Origin: Komagataeibacter sp. FXV3
Lineage (GTDB): Bacteria > Pseudomonadota > Alphaproteobacteria > Acetobacterales > Acetobacteraceae
Assembly (NCBI RefSeq): GCF_015155755.1
Contig: NZ_VWPI01000124.1
Coordinates: forward strand, 46,593 to 110,592
Direction of reading: 5' to 3'
Length of the DNA: 64,000 bases
Position 1 is the stretch's first letter, and the number at the start of each line of letters is the position of its first letter. Both the position numbers and the translations under genes were made by a program. Below the pieces are notes generated by a model. The model made no database searches. It was not told the origin of the DNA and saw only the letters and a program-made list of their open reading frames with translations. Positions 63,476 through 64,000 of this stretch are shown one piece after another.

Positions 63476-64000
63476 TTGGCGATTTTCAGCCGTTTTGTCC
63501 CTGACTCGCTGTCCTCTGGCCCGGTGCGGTCGCGCCTGCGCGACCGGTTGACCGAAGCGGGAGGACTGGGGTTGTGGAGTCTGGCGCTGTGTCTTGCCAT
63601 TGCCTTGTGGAGCTATGATCCACGCGATCCGTCGGCCAATACATCCAGCGCGCAGCCGCCTGACAACCTGCTGGGCCGGCCGGGCGCGTACATGGCTGAT
63701 TTCATGCTCCAGAATTTCGGGATCGTGGATGTCCTGGCTATTTTCTGCCTGCTGGCATGGGGGTGGCGGCTGATCCGGCACCATGGGCTGGCATCGGCCC
63801 TGCTGCGTATCATTGCACTGGTCTGCGCGCTGCCGGTCATCGCGGCGGACATTGCGGCCGTGCCATTGCTGCTGCCCGCGCTTCAGGCTCCGCTATGGCC
63901 AACGCAGGCCGGGCCGGGTGGTGCGGTCGGCCTGTCGGTGGCGCATATGTCCATTCAGGCTGCCACCGTTTTCGTCGGGCGGGGGGGACCGCTTGTTGTC
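63476..64000 (+). CDS. ftsK: DNA translocase FtsK, N-terminal membrane part (partial, runs off window)
   Basis: Only about 175 N-terminal residues are in the window. The frame reads through LWSLALCLAIALWSYDP, then NLLGRPGAYMADFML, a pattern of the 4-TM FtsK membrane domain, with three or four hydrophobic segments before the edge. The start is taken as TTG at 63476, with AGGA about nine bases upstream; no ATG fits. FtsK acts in chromosome dimer resolution and division, consistent with its place beside the par genes. Confidence 0.75.
   Translation, partial: MAIFSRFVPDSLSSGPVRSRLRDRLTEAGGLGLWSLALCLAIALWSYDPRDPSANTSSAQPPDNLLGRPGAYMADFMLQNFGIVDVLAIFCLLAWGWRLIRHHGLASALLRIIALVCALPVIAADIAAVPLLLPALQAPLWPTQAGPGGAVGLSVAHMSIQAATVFVGRGGPLVV

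Overview
The window is a stretch of chromosome from an alphaproteobacterium, most likely an acetic acid bacterium of the Komagataeibacter/Gluconacetobacter group. The evidence is the high G+C content, a complete pqqABCDE operon, chvI/chvG, alpha-type hprK and rapZ, the gene runs trpB-trpA-accD-folC and mnmE-mnmG-rsmG-parA-parB, hemE beside a probable replication origin, and a dispersed A/T-stem repeat that I associate with this group. Genus is inference. I see no prophage, insertion sequence, CRISPR array or rRNA operon.

Layout. 0-2.2 kb: nitrogen/PTS-type control genes on the minus strand (hprK, rapZ, cut-off EIIA) and a RidA-family gene. 2.2-5.6 kb: tRNA-Ala(CGC), yggT, a DUF2501 secreted protein, and the haem genes hemE-HAD phosphatase-hemJ. 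5.6-6.0 kb: a non-coding gap between hemE and maf, with an A/T-rich tract, DnaA-box-like sequences and a striking cluster of GTAC tetramers; I read it as the probable oriC. 6.0-10 kb: maf, tRNA-Ala(GGC), an RmlC-like cupin, a MATE exporter, a candidate small RNA and a DUF6582 gene. 10-13.5 kb: the electron-transfer flavoprotein set. 13.6-18.1 kb: a 2OG oxygenase, hemN, ompW, a GNAT-like gene and fnr, with two perfect FNR boxes. 18-25.4 kb: an AI-2E-type permease, pqqABCDE and the chvI-chvG two-component system. 25.5-32.9 kb: grpE, dnaK, dnaJ, dapB, metK, trmB. 33-44.4 kb: metabolic and transport genes (SDR, DedA, S9 peptidase, two sugar porters, SelO, HIBYL-CoA hydrolase, flavin reductase, Fur/Zur). 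44.7-50.4 kb: folC, accD, trpA, trpB, corA. 50.5-53.5 kb: an outer-membrane barrel and rho. 53.7-64 kb: quinone oxidoreductase, an Ogt-like gene, mnmE-mnmG-rsmG-parA-parB with two perfect parS sites inside the genes, tRNA-Lys, a glutamine-amidotransferase-like hydrolase, a pseudouridine synthase, rsmD and the start of ftsK.

How it works together. The window is origin-proximal: candidate oriC, parABS and ftsK all deal with replication and segregation. FNR, OmpW and HemN form a low-oxygen unit linked by FNR boxes. PqqA-E makes the cofactor of the periplasmic dehydrogenases typical of these bacteria, and a strong hairpin after pqqA probably sets the precursor-to-enzyme ratio. Nine copies of a three-stem repeat of about 80 bp sit just after gene ends.

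The most interesting unexplained signals are the GTAC cluster at the probable origin, the repeat family, the candidate small RNA near 9.6-9.7 kb, the leader of metK, and several divergent proteins (an RmlC-like cupin lacking its catalytic His, and a possible ART-like protein).
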